Assembly (NCBI RefSeq): GCF_001552135.1
Contig: NZ_BCQP01000016.1
Coordinates: 223,930 to 287,929, forward strand
Origin: Actinomadura chibensis NBRC 106107
GTDB lineage: Bacteria > Actinomycetota > Actinomycetes > Streptosporangiales > Streptosporangiaceae
Reading direction: 5' to 3'
DNA: 64,000 bases
This document shows, piece after piece, positions 1-8,627 of this stretch. The position numbers and the translations under genes were made by a program. The stretch's first letter is position 1. Each line of letters starts with the position of its first letter. The notes under the pieces are model-generated. The model did not search any database and was not told the DNA's origin. It worked only from the letters and a program-made list of their open reading frames with translations.

Positions 1-342
1 CGGGGCCCGCCACCGGGTGTTGACCGGCACGGTCACCGCGCCCAGCGAGCCGATGGCGAGGAAGAGCGCGACCCATTCCGGCCCGTTGCCGAGGCAGACG
101 GCCACGTGGTCGCCGCGCCGGACGCCCGCCGCCGCCAGCCCCGCCCGCACGGCCGCGACCTCCTCGGCCAGCGCGGCGTAGGTGATCCGGCCGCGCGGGG
201 TGACGACGGCCTCGACGTCGCCCGCGACGGCCGCCGCGCGGCGCAGCGCCTCGTGGACGGTCAGCGGGCACACCCCGGCCAGCTCGTCGGCCGATGCGTC
301 GGCCGGTGCGTCGGCTCGGGCGTTCGCGGTCCGCGGTTCCAT
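1..342 (-). CDS. AMP-dependent acyl-CoA synthetase/ligase, N-terminal part (cut by window edge)
   Basis: Only the first 114 codons are inside the window. The visible part has the start of an AMP-binding (ANL superfamily) fold: ITYAALAEEVAAVRAGLAAAGV, then RRGDHVAVCLGNGPEWVALF and GAVTVPVNTRWR, the usual N-terminal helices and strands of acyl-CoA or acid:CoA ligases. The adenylation P-loop and the catalytic lysine lie outside, so substrate class cannot be read. The ATG is preceded by GGAGGGGAG and lies 3 nt after the stop of the upstream crotonase gene, so this is the last visible gene of the leftward CoA operon. It would activate a carboxylic acid to its CoA thioester for the neighbouring hydratases. 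An Ala/Asp-rich stretch (ADAPADASADE) precedes the domain. Confidence 0.85.
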   Translation of the reverse strand, partial: MEPRTANARADAPADASADELAGVCPLTVHEALRRAAAVAGDVEAVVTPRGRITYAALAEEVAAVRAGLAAAGVRRGDHVAVCLGNGPEWVALFLAIGSLGAVTVPVNTRWRAP

Positions 343-345
343 CGC

Positions 346-1134
346 TCAGCTCCCCTCCGGTTCCGGCCGCCTGCCCGCGCGCATGGCCGCGGCGAAGTCC
401 TCGACGCCGCCGCGCCAGCCGCCGTCCGCGAGGCAGCGCTCGATCGCCGCCATCTCGATCCGGATGCCCTTCGCGAGGTCGGTCTCCGCGCCGAGGTCGA
501 CGGCCTGCTTGGTCAGCGCCATCGCGAGGCGCGGCGCGCCCGCGATCGTCGCGGCGAGCTCCGCTCCCGTCGCCAGCAGCTCGGCGGCGGGGACCGTCCG
601 GGCGACGAGGCCGACGGCGACGGCCTCGGCGGCGGGCATCGTCCTGGACGTGAACAGCAGCTCCTTCGCGCGGCGCTTGCCGACGACGCGCTGGAGCCGC
701 TGCGTCGCGCCGACCGTCCCCCAGTGCGGCTCGGGGAACCGGAACGTCGCGTCGTCGGCGGCGACGATGAAGTCGCAGGACATGGCGATCTCGCCGCCGG
801 AGCCGACGACCGGGCCGTGGACCAGGGCCACCACGGGCTTCGCGCACCGTTCGATCGCCTCGTAGGCGGCGAAGGAGGCCAGGCGCCGGGCGCGCACCCA
901 GCCCTCGTCGCGGCCCTTGCGCTCCTTGAGGTCGGCGCCCGCGCAGAACGCGGGCCCCGCCGCCCGCAGCAGCACGGCCCCGATGTCGTCGGCGGCGTCC
1001 AGCCGCGCGAACACCTCGTTCAGCCGGTGGCACATGGCGAGGTTCAGCGCGTTGCGGGACTCCGGCCGGTTCAGCACGACGTGCGCGACGCCGTCCGCCT
1101 CCTCCACCAGCACCGGGTCGTCGGTGGCGCCCAT
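346..1134 (-). CDS. Enoyl-CoA hydratase/isomerase (crotonase) family protein
   Basis: 262 aa, a full-length crotonase. The oxyanion-hole segments AFCAGADLKE (residues about 62-71) and GPVVGSGGEIAMSCD are present, followed by FPEPHWGTVGATQRL, where the FPE glutamate fits one of the two acid/base residues of true hydratases. The usual GAGGTQRL loop is altered, so the precise reaction (hydration, isomerisation or another CoA ester reaction) is open. It starts 1 nt after the stop of the CoA-transferase gene and is followed 3 nt later by the acyl-CoA ligase, so it is translationally clustered in the leftward operon under the MarR dyad at 4060. Confidence 0.87.
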   Translation of the reverse strand: MGATDDPVLVEEADGVAHVVLNRPESRNALNLAMCHRLNEVFARLDAADDIGAVLLRAAGPAFCAGADLKERKGRDEGWVRARRLASFAAYEAIERCAKPVVALVHGPVVGSGGEIAMSCDFIVAADDATFRFPEPHWGTVGATQRLQRVVGKRRAKELLFTSRTMPAAEAVAVGLVARTVPAAELLATGAELAATIAGAPRLAMALTKQAVDLGAETDLAKGIRIEMAAIERCLADGGWRGGVEDFAAAMRAGRRPEPEGS

Positions 1135-1135
1135 G

Positions 1136-2326
1136 TCAGACCGTCCCTTCTTCGCGCAGCCGGGCCACGTCCGCCCGGTCCATGCCGAGGAGGCCGGTGA
1201 GCACGTCCTCGGTGTCGGCGCCGAGCAGCGGCGGGACGCCCGGCTCGGGGTACTCGCGGCCGTCCAGGCGCAGCGGCGTGCGCAGCGCGCCGAACTCGCC
1301 CTCGACGGGGTGGTCGAAGCTGCCCACCATCCGGCGGGCCGCGGTGTGCGGGTCGGCGAGCGCCTCGCGGGCCGAGTTCACCTCCCCGGCGGGGACGTCG
1401 ACCGCGCGCAGTTCCGCCGCGAGGTCGTTCCGCGTCCTGCGGGCGATGGCGGCGGCGAGCGCGGCCGTCACCCGTCCGCGCTGCTTGAGCCGTCCGGCGT
1501 TGGCGGCGAGGTCGGGGTCGGCGGCCAGCTCCGGCAGGTCGAGCACCCGGCACAGCGGGCCCCAGTGCTGGTCGCTGCAGCTGATGTGCAGCCAGCCGCC
1601 GTCGGCGCACTGGAACGCGGCGGACGGGACCCGGCCCGGGTGCTCGGTGCCGGTGCGGGACGGGTCCTCGTCCAGCGCGAAGATCCGCGCGGCGGCCAGC
1701 GCGAGCAGGCTCGTCTGGACGTCCATCATCGCGAGGTCGACGTGCGAGCCGCGGCCGTCCGCGCCCCGGCCGAGGAGCCCGGTGAGGACGGCGATGGCGA
1801 TCCACAGCCCGGACGTCATGTCGGAGATCGGGACGCCGACCTTCGCGGGCGGCGTGTCCGGGTGGCCGGTGAGCGACATGATCCCGGACAGCGCCTGGAA
1901 GACGGTGTCGTAGCCCTTGCGGTCCGAGTACGGCCCGGACTGCCCGAAACCGGTGCTGGACACGTAGACCAGGCGCGGGTTGCGCTCCGCCAGCGCCGCG
2001 TAGCCGAGCCCGTACTTGTCCATGGTGCCGGGCATGAAGTTCTCCACCACGACGTCGGCGCGGTCGGCCAGCTCGCGGGCGATGTCCTGGCCGCGCGGGG
2101 AGCTCAGGTCGAGCGTCACCGACCGCTTGCCCCGGTTGACGGAGAAGAAGTAGGCGCTCTCGCCGCCGGGCAGGCGCGGCTCGAACGTCCGGGTCTCGTC
2201 GCCGCGCCGGGGCCGCTCGATCTTGATGACGTCGGCGCCGAGCTCGGCGAGGATCTGGGTGGCGAGCGGACCGGCGAGGACGCGGGTGAAGTCCAGGACG
2301 GTCACGCCCCGCAGCGGCGCCGTCAT
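1136..2326 (-). CDS. Class III (CaiB/BaiF family) CoA-transferase
   Basis: 396 aa, the usual length for the formyl-CoA transferase/CaiB family. The N-terminus (LRGVTVLDFTRVLAGPLATQ, LGADVIKIERP) is diagnostic, and VVVENFMPGTMDKYGLGY is the conserved CoA-binding segment. The aspartate in PISDMTSGLW matches the catalytic Asp that carries the acyl-anhydride intermediate. The enzyme would move CoA between carboxylic acids, an ATP-free alternative to the ligase encoded downstream. The start overlaps the stop of the upstream crotonase gene by 4 nt (ATGA), typical of coupled translation. The substrate is not readable from sequence. Confidence 0.9.
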   Translation of the reverse strand: MTAPLRGVTVLDFTRVLAGPLATQILAELGADVIKIERPRRGDETRTFEPRLPGGESAYFFSVNRGKRSVTLDLSSPRGQDIARELADRADVVVENFMPGTMDKYGLGYAALAERNPRLVYVSSTGFGQSGPYSDRKGYDTVFQALSGIMSLTGHPDTPPAKVGVPISDMTSGLWIAIAVLTGLLGRGADGRGSHVDLAMMDVQTSLLALAAARIFALDEDPSRTGTEHPGRVPSAAFQCADGGWLHISCSDQHWGPLCRVLDLPELAADPDLAANAGRLKQRGRVTAALAAAIARRTRNDLAAELRAVDVPAGEVNSAREALADPHTAARRMVGSFDHPVEGEFGALRTPLRLDGREYPEPGVPPLLGADTEDVLTGLLGMDRADVARLREEGTV

Positions 2327-3063
2327 GCGCCCGCCCCGGGGAACCCGCGCATGATCGCGTTGACGTCGCCGCCGGCCCGCATGGCCTCCGCGAACGGCAG
2401 GTCGGCGACCCGGTGGAACAGGCTCTTGGCCGCCGCCATGGCGAGCGGGTTCACCTCGGCCCAGCCCGCGGCGATCTCCAACCCGGCGGCGAGCGCGTCC
2501 GCGGGCTCGGTCACCCGGTTGGCGAGGCCGAGGTCGGCCAGCTCGGCGGCGGACAGGATCCGGCCGGTGCTGACCAGCTCGAACGCCAGCTTGCGTCCGA
2601 AGTGCCGCTGCAGCCCGGTCATCACGATCGCGGGGACGATCGAGTGCCGCAGCTCCGGGTAGCCGAACTTCACGTCGGACGCGGCGACCATCATGTCGCA
2701 GCCGATGGCGAGCCCCGCCCCGCCGCCCATCGCCGCGCCGCGCACGACGGACACGACGGGCTTGGAGAGCTGCTGCAGCATCATCTGCGTGCGGGTCGTC
2801 AGCTCGGCCCGCCGGACGACGGCGCGCTGGTTCGCCGGGGTGAGGTCGGCGAACTCCTTGAGGTCGGCTCCGGCGCAGAAGGCCCGTCCCTCGCCGGTGA
2901 GGACGACGGCGCGGACCGCCTCGTCCTCGTCGGCGGCGCGCAGCGCGTCGTGCAGGGCGCGGGTGAGCGCGGTGTCGAGCGCGTTGAGCTTGGCCGGACG
3001 GTTCATCCGCAGCACCCGCACGGGGCCGCGGTCGTCCACGAGGAGGACTTCGGACTCAGCCAT
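2323..3063 (-). CDS. Enoyl-CoA hydratase/isomerase (crotonase) family protein
   Basis: 246 aa. Crotonase signatures: VLRMNRPAKLNALDTALT near the N-terminus, AFCAGADLKEF (oxyanion hole), and VVRGAAMGGGAGLAIGCDMMVA for the second oxyanion-hole strand. In the catalytic region FGYPELRHSIVPAIVMTGLQ keeps one glutamate (YPE). It differs enough from the other crotonase in this operon that the two probably take different substrates or steps. The start overlaps the end of the HMG-CoA-lyase-like gene by 8 nt, and the gene overlaps the CoA-transferase by 4 nt. Confidence 0.87.
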   Translation of the reverse strand: MAESEVLLVDDRGPVRVLRMNRPAKLNALDTALTRALHDALRAADEDEAVRAVVLTGEGRAFCAGADLKEFADLTPANQRAVVRRAELTTRTQMMLQQLSKPVVSVVRGAAMGGGAGLAIGCDMMVAASDVKFGYPELRHSIVPAIVMTGLQRHFGRKLAFELVSTGRILSAAELADLGLANRVTEPADALAAGLEIAAGWAEVNPLAMAAAKSLFHRVADLPFAEAMRAGGDVNAIMRGFPGAGA

Positions 3064-4003
3064 GCGCCGCCGCCTTCTTTCCGACGAGTCCGAACCCGGC
3101 CCGCGCGACCATGCTGTGCAGCGGGCGGCCGAGCGCCCGCTCGCAGCGCTCCGACGCCGCCATGACCGCGTCGAGGTCGAGCCCGGTGCGCACGCCCTCG
3201 GACTCCAGCAGGTTCACGAGGTCCTCGGTGCTGACGTTCCCGGTCATCCCCTGCCCATATTGGATCTTGGCGGGGTGGCCGCCGACCCCGCCGAACGAAC
3301 TGTCGAAGTCGCGGCACCCGGCCTCCAGCGCGGCGAAGCAGTTGGCGAGCCCGCTGCCCCGCGTGTTGTGGAAGTGCGCGACGATCGGCGGCGCGGGCCC
3401 GCCCGCCGCCGTGATCCGCCTGAACATGCTCTTGACGGTGGTCGGCGTCGCGAGGCCGGTGGTGTCGCCGAGCGTCACGAGGTCCACGCCGAGGTCGGCG
3501 AAGCGGGCCGCGTCGGCGGCGACGACGCCGGGGTCGACGGCGCCCTCGAACGGGCAGCCGAACGCCACCGAGACCACCCCGACGAGCCGGAAGCGGCCGG
3601 CGGCGAGCCGCACCATTTCGGTCACCCGCGCCCACTGCCCTTCGCGGGTGGTGCGCATGTTGCGCTCGGTGTGGGACTCGGTGGCCGAGACGAGCAGGCT
3701 CAGCTCGTGGGCGCCGTGCCCGGCGTCCAGATCGGCGATGGCACGTTCCACCGCGCGGACGTTGGGGCAGGTGGCCTTGTAGGCGACCCCGGCGCGGCGG
3801 GGCAGCCCGGCGAGCACCGCGCTCGCGTCGCGGAGCGCCGGCACCCGCTCGGGATGGCCGTAGCCGGTCGCTTCGATCCTGGTGAAGCCCGCGTCGGCGA
3901 AGGCCCCGATCAGCTCGATCTTGACGTCGGTCGGGACGTGGGCGCTCTCGTGCTGGAGCCCGTCGCGGGCGAAGCACTCGCAGATCGTCGCGTGGTCGGC
4001 CAT
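3056..4003 (-). CDS. HMG-CoA lyase-like enzyme (DRE-TIM metallolyase family)
   Basis: 315 aa TIM-barrel protein of the HMGL-like family. RDGLQ near residue 13, the metal-binding HFHNTRGSGLAN segment and the GDTTGLATP strand all fit a Mn/Mg-dependent retro-aldol (or Claisen) enzyme acting on a CoA ester. The C-terminal glycine loop reads GGVGGHPAKIQYGQG; in classical HMG-CoA lyases this loop is GGLGGCP and its cysteine is catalytic, so a histidine here is a notable departure and argues for a related but different reaction. The ATG was chosen because TAGGAGG precedes it at good spacing; a longer frame upstream would run through the operator. First gene of the leftward CoA operon. Confidence 0.82.
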   Translation of the reverse strand: MADHATICECFARDGLQHESAHVPTDVKIELIGAFADAGFTRIEATGYGHPERVPALRDASAVLAGLPRRAGVAYKATCPNVRAVERAIADLDAGHGAHELSLLVSATESHTERNMRTTREGQWARVTEMVRLAAGRFRLVGVVSVAFGCPFEGAVDPGVVAADAARFADLGVDLVTLGDTTGLATPTTVKSMFRRITAAGGPAPPIVAHFHNTRGSGLANCFAALEAGCRDFDSSFGGVGGHPAKIQYGQGMTGNVSTEDLVNLLESEGVRTGLDLDAVMAASERCERALGRPLHSMVARAGFGLVGKKAAAHG

Positions 4004-4059
4004 GCGCGTCCAGCCTCCTAGGGGAGCGTCGAGGTCGTCACGGGAGGAATATAGCCTAC

Positions 4060-4076
4060 TGTTGACAACATCAACA
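4060..4076. promoter_or_regulatory. Putative MarR operator, site 1 (CoA operon promoter)
   Basis: TGTTGACAACATCAACA is a perfect inverted repeat (TGTTGA-N5-TCAACA). It lies 57 bp upstream of the HMG-CoA-lyase-like start codon. On the minus strand the element is followed by TATATT, a good -10 box, so it covers the -35 region of the leftward operon promoter. Its reverse complement matches the site at 19469 at 16 of 17 positions. Confidence 0.75.
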
Positions 4077-4113
4077 CCCGCCCCGGTCGGCGGCCGTTCG
4101 CGCCCGGCGCGGG

Positions 4114-4605
4114 TCAGCGCTCGGAGCGCTCCAGCGCCTTGGCCAGCGTGGCAAGCTTGCGCAGGGCCGAGTCGAGCACCTCCTGTTCCAGCGGGGTGAG
4201 GCAGACGAGGAAGGCGTTGTTGCGCTCGTTCGCGGCCCCGATGAGCCCCCGGTAGAGCGCCCGCCCGCTGCGGGTCAGCGTGAGCTGGGTCGTGCGGCCG
4301 GGCCCGGGCTCGCGCTCCACCAGGCCGCCCGCCGCGAGCTTGCTCGCGACCCGGCTCATCTGCGCCTTGTCCAGGCCCGCGAGCCGGGCGAGCCGGTTGA
4401 CGGTGAGCGGCTCGTCGGCGCCGAGCAGGGCGATCGTCCGCCACTCCTGCAGGCTGACGTTGAATTCCCGGCGGTAGCGGAGGGCGGCGCTGCGGGACAG
4501 GGCGTTGGCCACCCGGTGCAGCCGGTACGACAGCAGCTCCCTGATCGGCAGGAGTTCGGTCTCCTGGGCGGCGGGATCGGCCGACGGAGACGGTTGGGCG
4601 TTCAT
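4114..4605 (-). CDS. MarR-family transcriptional regulator
   Basis: 163 aa. A winged helix-turn-helix of MarR type: LLGADEPLTVNRLARLAGLDKAQMSRVASKLAAGGLVEREPGPGRTTQLTLTRSGRALY contains the recognition helix and the wing with its conserved R-T contact, flanked by the dimerisation helices (ELLSYRLHRVANALSRSAALRYRREF and LTPLEQEVLDSALRKLATLAKAL). MarR proteins are usually dimeric repressors released by a phenolic, CoA or other small ligand. Positioned between the leftward CoA operon and the rightward transport/aldehyde dehydrogenase operon, each with a TGTTGA-type dyad, it is the obvious local regulator. Start: the ATG at 4605 gives a normal family length; longer frames would read through the divergent promoter. 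Confidence 0.9.
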   Translation of the reverse strand: MNAQPSPSADPAAQETELLPIRELLSYRLHRVANALSRSAALRYRREFNVSLQEWRTIALLGADEPLTVNRLARLAGLDKAQMSRVASKLAAGGLVEREPGPGRTTQLTLTRSGRALYRGLIGAANERNNAFLVCLTPLEQEVLDSALRKLATLAKALERSER

Positions 4606-4655
4606 GCCACCACTGTAAGGCGGAGCGCGGCCGTCAGGACGCACGTCCCGCCGAG

Positions 4656-4672
4656 TGTTGACAAATACAACA
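4656..4672. promoter_or_regulatory. Putative MarR operator, site 2 (divergent MarR / aldehyde dehydrogenase promoter)
   Basis: TGTTGACAAATACAACA is the same dyad with one mismatched position in the right arm (ACAACA for TCAACA). It sits in the 134-bp gap between the divergent MarR gene and the aldehyde dehydrogenase gene. TTGACA at 4658-4663 could serve as a rightward -35 box; no convincing -10 was seen. Confidence 0.7.
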
Positions 4673-4739
4673 CCGGCCTTGGAAACTGTGCGGCATCGAT
4701 TACGGTCGGCGTAACGGATGACACAGGGAGGGCCGCAAT

Positions 4740-6188
4740 ATGCCCGCAGACCCGTCCGCAACCCTGCTCATCGACGGGGTGTGGGAACCGGGATCCGCGA
4801 CCTTCGAGGTGGCGGACCCCGCCACGCTCCGCGTCCTCGCGCGGGTCGCCGACGCGGGCCCGGAGGAGGCGCTCGCGGCGCTGGACGCCGCCGACCGGGC
4901 CGCCGGGCCCTGGCGGCGGACGCCCGCCGAGGACCGCGCCAACGCCCTGCGCGCCGCCGCGGCCCGGATCCGCGACCGGGCCGAGCCGCTCGCCGCGCTC
5001 ATGACGAGCGAGAACGGCAAGCCGCTCGGCGAGGCGCGCGGCGAGGTCCTCGGCAGCGCCCGGATGCTGGAGTGGGCGGCCGAGGAGGCCCGCCGCGCGA
5101 ACGGCCGGGTGACGCCCGGCGCCGCCGCCGGACCCGGGCTCGTGCTCCGCGTCCCGGTCGGCCCGGCGCTGGCGATCACCCCGTGGAACTTCCCGGCGAG
5201 CATGCTGGTCCGCAAGGTCGGGCTGGCCCTCGCCGCCGGCTGCCCGGTGATCGTCAAGCCCGCGGAGCAGACGCCGCTGATCGGCACCGAGCTGGTGCGG
5301 ATCATCGCCGAGGCGGGCGGGCTGCCCGCCGGGGTGCTCCAGTCGCTCACCACGTCCCGTCCCGGGGACGTCGCCGGGACGCTGCTCGCCGACCCCCGGC
5401 TGCGCAAGGTCAGCTTCACCGGCTCCACGGCGGTGGGCCTCAGCCTGCTCCGCTCGACGGGCGACCACCTGCGCCGGACGTCCCTCGAAATGGGCGGCCA
5501 CTCCCCCGCCATCGTCTTCGACGACGCCGACCTCCCCGCCGCCGCGGCCGCGGTCGCCGCGGCGAAGTTCGCCAACGCGGGGCAGAGCTGCATCGCGGTG
5601 AACCGGCTGTTCGTCCAGCGGTCGGTGCACGACGAGTTCGTGGCGCTCCTGCTGGAGAAGGTGGCCGCGCTGAGACTCGGGCACGGCTCCGCCGAGGGCA
5701 CCACCGTCGGCCCGCTGATCGACTTCGACGGGCTGGACAAGGTGGAGCGGCACGTCACCGACGCGGTCAAGCGCGGCGCGGCGGTCGCGGCGGGCGGGCG
5801 GCGCTGGACGCCCGACGACCCCGCCCTCACCGGCGCGTTCTACGAGCCGACCGTCCTCACCGGCGCGGACGACGCCATGCTGATCAGCTCCGAGGAGACC
5901 TTCGGCCCGGTGCTCCCGGTCTACGCCTTCGATGACGACGAGGAGGCCGTGGACCGCGCCAACGCCACCGACTACGGGCTGGCGGCCTACGTCCACGGCT
6001 CCGCCCTGGCCCGCGTGTGGCGGGCGGTCGACAGGCTGGGCTTCGGCGTGGTGGCGGTGAACGAGGCGTTCCCCGTCCGTCCGGAGCTGCCGTTCGGCGG
6101 GATGAAGAACAGCGGTCTGGAACGCGAGGGCGGCAGCGAGGGCATCGACGCCTACCTGGAGACCAAGTCCGTGGCGATGAGGCTCTAG
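4740..6188 (+). CDS. NAD(P)-dependent aldehyde dehydrogenase (succinate-semialdehyde dehydrogenase-like)
   Basis: 482 aa, standard ALDH length. The cofactor-binding region [19 protein letters not shown], then [11 protein letters not shown], leads to the catalytic pair: general-base Glu about 250 in LEMGGHSP and nucleophile Cys about 284 in NAGQSCIA, correctly 34 residues apart. The C-terminus [19 protein letters not shown] is typical of the GabD-like branch. It oxidises an aldehyde, probably the semialdehyde left after the neighbouring aminotransferase acts on an omega-amino compound. GGGAGG precedes the ATG. It begins the rightward operon and is divergent from marR; 11 nt separate it from the aminotransferase gene. 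Confidence 0.92.
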   Translation: MPADPSATLLIDGVWEPGSATFEVADPATLRVLARVADAGPEEALAALDAADRAAGPWRRTPAEDRANALRAAAARIRDRAEPLAALMTSENGKPLGEARGEVLGSARMLEWAAEEARRANGRVTPGAAAGPGLVLRVPVGPALAITPWNFPASMLVRKVGLALAAGCPVIVKPAEQTPLIGTELVRIIAEAGGLPAGVLQSLTTSRPGDVAGTLLADPRLRKVSFTGSTAVGLSLLRSTGDHLRRTSLEMGGHSPAIVFDDADLPAAAAAVAAAKFANAGQSCIAVNRLFVQRSVHDEFVALLLEKVAALRLGHGSAEGTTVGPLIDFDGLDKVERHVTDAVKRGAAVAAGGRRWTPDDPALTGAFYEPTVLTGADDAMLISSEETFGPVLPVYAFDDDEEAVDRANATDYGLAAYVHGSALARVWRAVDRLGFGVVAVNEAFPVRPELPFGGMKNSGLEREGGSEGIDAYLETKSVAMRL

Positions 6189-6199
6189 GGGGCGGGATC

Positions 6200-7507
6200 A
6201 TGACGACGCAAGAGCAGGTCGGAACGGAACGCGCGCGGGAACTCGCCGAGGCGGACAAGCGGGCGCTCATCCATCCGCACAGCGTCATCGGCGCGCCCGC
6301 CGAGCCGCTGGTCCTCGACCGGGGCGAGGGCGCCGTGGTCTGGGACGTGAACGGGAAGTCCTACATCGACGGCACCTGCGGCCTGTGGCAGTGCCCGGTC
6401 GGGCACGGCCGGGAGGAGCTGGCGGCGGCCGCCGCCGAGCAGATGGGCAGGCTGGAGTTCTACTCGTCCTTCGGCGACTACTCCAACGAGCCGTCGATCC
6501 GGCTGGCCGAGCGGCTGCTCGACCTGGCGCCGCCGAACATGCGCCGGGTCTTCCTGACCAACGGCGGGTCCGAGGGGAACGAGACGGCGATCAAGCTCGC
6601 CCGGCTCGCCCACCACCACGCCGGGAACCCCGAGCGGTTCGTGATCCTCGCCCGCGAGGGCGGCTACCACGGCATGGGCGGCGGCTCGCTCGCCGCGACC
6701 GGGATCGACCGGCTGCGCGCGGGCTACGGCCCGCTGATGCCGGGGATCGAGTTCCTCGCCAAGCCGCACTCCGTGCGCGGCGCCGACGTCACCGACCGGC
6801 TCGTCGGCGAGCTGGAGGAGCGGATCGCCGAGATCGGGCCGGAGCGGATCGCGGCGTTCATCGGCGAGCCGGTGCTCGGCGTCGGCGGCATGGTGCCGCC
6901 GCCCGAGGACTACTGGCCGCGGGTGCGGGACGTCCTGCGCCGGCACGGCATCCTGCTGATCGTCGACGAGGTCGTCACCGCGTTCGGCCGGATCGGCCAC
7001 TGGTTCGGCTCCGCGCGGTACGGCATCGAGCCGGACCTGATCGTCACCGCGAAGGGGATGACCAGCGGCTACATCCCGATGGGCGCGGTGCTCGCGGGCG
7101 AGCGGGTGCTCGACCTCGCGGACGGCGCCGCGTTCCTGCACGGGTTCACCTACAACGGGCACCCGGTGGGCGCGGCGGTGGCGCTCGCCAACATCGGCAT
7201 CCTGGAGCGCGAAGGGCTCCTGGAACGTGCCGAAACGCTCGGCGCCCGGCTCCTCGCGGCGCTCAAGCCGCTGGAGCGGCTGGACCACGTCCTTGAGGTG
7301 CGCGGCGTCGGAATGATGCTCGGCGTCGAGCTGACCGGCCCCGACGCCGCCGCCGCGGCGGCGGGCGTGCAGGCCGGCGCCCGCGCCGACGGGGTGATCG
7401 TGCGCGCCTCCGGCACCACGATCGTCCTCTCACCGCCACTGGTGATCGACGAGGGGCGGCTCGACACGCTGGCCCGCGTCCTGACCGAACACGTCACAGC
7501 GGCCTGA
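6200..7507 (+). CDS. Class III (omega-amino acid type) PLP aminotransferase
   Basis: 435 aa, fold type [17 protein letters not shown] is the cofactor phosphate/ring region, [13 protein letters not shown] contains the Asp that contacts the pyridine nitrogen, and [15 protein letters not shown] carries the Schiff-base Lys (about 285). The overall pattern ([20 protein letters not shown] at the start, [18 protein letters not shown] near the end) fits the omega-amino acid:pyruvate or putrescine/GABA aminotransferase branch. It would convert a terminal amine to an aldehyde that the preceding ALDH oxidises. The ATG at 6200 is used; an earlier frame overlaps the ALDH gene. Confidence 0.9.
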   Translation: MTTQEQVGTERARELAEADKRALIHPHSVIGAPAEPLVLDRGEGAVVWDVNGKSYIDGTCGLWQCPVGHGREELAAAAAEQMGRLEFYSSFGDYSNEPSIRLAERLLDLAPPNMRRVFLTNGGSEGNETAIKLARLAHHHAGNPERFVILAREGGYHGMGGGSLAATGIDRLRAGYGPLMPGIEFLAKPHSVRGADVTDRLVGELEERIAEIGPERIAAFIGEPVLGVGGMVPPPEDYWPRVRDVLRRHGILLIVDEVVTAFGRIGHWFGSARYGIEPDLIVTAKGMTSGYIPMGAVLAGERVLDLADGAAFLHGFTYNGHPVGAAVALANIGILEREGLLERAETLGARLLAALKPLERLDHVLEVRGVGMMLGVELTGPDAAAAAAGVQAGARADGVIVRASGTTIVLSPPLVIDEGRLDTLARVLTEHVTAA

Positions 7508-7552
7508 CGGGGCAGGACGCGCGAAGCCCTTACCCACCCCCAGGAGGAGATC

Positions 7553-8620
7553 GTGCGGCGAAACACCCGGCGAATCGGCGCGGCGGCCAGGGTCACGGCC
7601 GTCGGCCTGGCCGCGGTCCTCGCGGCCGCGGCCTGCAGCATCGGCAACGCGAGCGGAGGGAGCGACGACGACACCCTGACGTTCGTGTCGACCGGGGCCC
7701 CGTTCCAGAACTACCAGGCGGAGGCGTGGCAGAAGCCCTTCACCGCCGAGACCGGGATCAAGTTCCGCAACGACGGCCCGGTCGACGAGGCGAAGATGAA
7801 GACGATGGTCGAGGCCAAGAAGGTGACCTGGGACGTCGTCGACACCAGCGCCGCCGCGACCGAGCAGTACTGCGGCAAGTACGTCGAGAAGCTCGACTTC
7901 TCGATCGTCGACAAGAGCATCTTCCCGCCCGGGACGGTGAGCGAGTGCGGCGTCCCCGCGTTCTTCTACAGCACCATCTTCATGTACAACAAGCAGAAGT
8001 ACGGCGCGAGCCCGCCCTCCAAGATCGCGGACTTCTTCGACGTGAAGAAGTACCCCGGCAAGCGGATCGTGCCGCCGGAGATCGCCGTCGGGCTGCTGGA
8101 GGCGGCGCTGCTCGCCGACGGGGTCCCGCAGGACAAGCTCTACCCCCTCGACCTGGACCGGGCGTTCAAGAAGCTCGACCAGATCAAGCCCGTGACCACG
8201 TTCGCGCAGACCTACGGGCAGATGCAGCAGATGATGGTCGACAAGCAGATCGACATGGGGCTGATGCTGAACGCCCGCGCCTACCAGGCGCTCAAGGCGG
8301 GCGCCCCGTTCGAGCCGGTCTGGGACAAGACGATCGTGAACTGGGACGACCTCGTCATCCCCAAGGGCTCGAAGAACAAGGAGCAGGCGATGAAGTTCAT
8401 CGCCTCCGCGTCCGGGGAGAAGCCGTCCGCGCGGATGTCGGAGCTGGCGTCGGTGCTGCCGATCAAGGAGAGCATCAAGCCGAACTTCGACCAGTACCAG
8501 CAGCGGCTGAACGCGTACGCGCCGGAGCACAAGGACAGCATCGTCCGGACGGACGCCGCCTGGTGGGGCAAGAACTTCGACATGGTCACCAAGCGCTACA
8601 CGGCGTGGCTCAACGGGTGA
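7553..8620 (+). CDS. ABC importer substrate-binding lipoprotein (polyamine/opine type)
   Basis: 355 aa. A basic n-region (RRNTRR), a hydrophobic stretch and LAAAAC, a lipobox with the acylated Cys near residue 25, mark a membrane-anchored lipoprotein. The mature part (DTLTFVSTGAPFQNYQAEAW, WDVVDTSAA, CGVPAFFYSTIFMYNKQKYG) resembles the PotD/PotF class that binds polyamines and similar amines. The start is GTG with AGGAGGAG about 4 nt upstream. It is followed within 7 nt by the first permease. Presumably it delivers the inducing nitrogenous substrate of the locus; the ligand is not identifiable from sequence alone. Confidence 0.9.
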   Translation: MRRNTRRIGAAARVTAVGLAAVLAAAACSIGNASGGSDDDTLTFVSTGAPFQNYQAEAWQKPFTAETGIKFRNDGPVDEAKMKTMVEAKKVTWDVVDTSAAATEQYCGKYVEKLDFSIVDKSIFPPGTVSECGVPAFFYSTIFMYNKQKYGASPPSKIADFFDVKKYPGKRIVPPEIAVGLLEAALLADGVPQDKLYPLDLDRAFKKLDQIKPVTTFAQTYGQMQQMMVDKQIDMGLMLNARAYQALKAGAPFEPVWDKTIVNWDDLVIPKGSKNKEQAMKFIASASGEKPSARMSELASVLPIKESIKPNFDQYQQRLNAYAPEHKDSIVRTDAAWWGKNFDMVTKRYTAWLNG

Positions 8621-8627
8621 CGCCGCG

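Noticed and set aside
106..1200. Long plus-strand open frames opposite the crotonase and CoA-transferase genes, and similar antisense frames through the window (for example 10035-13457 minus and 19554-22469 minus)
   Set aside because: They are Arg/Ala/Pro-rich shadows produced by very high GC at third positions, have no family motifs and lie opposite genes with clear motifs.
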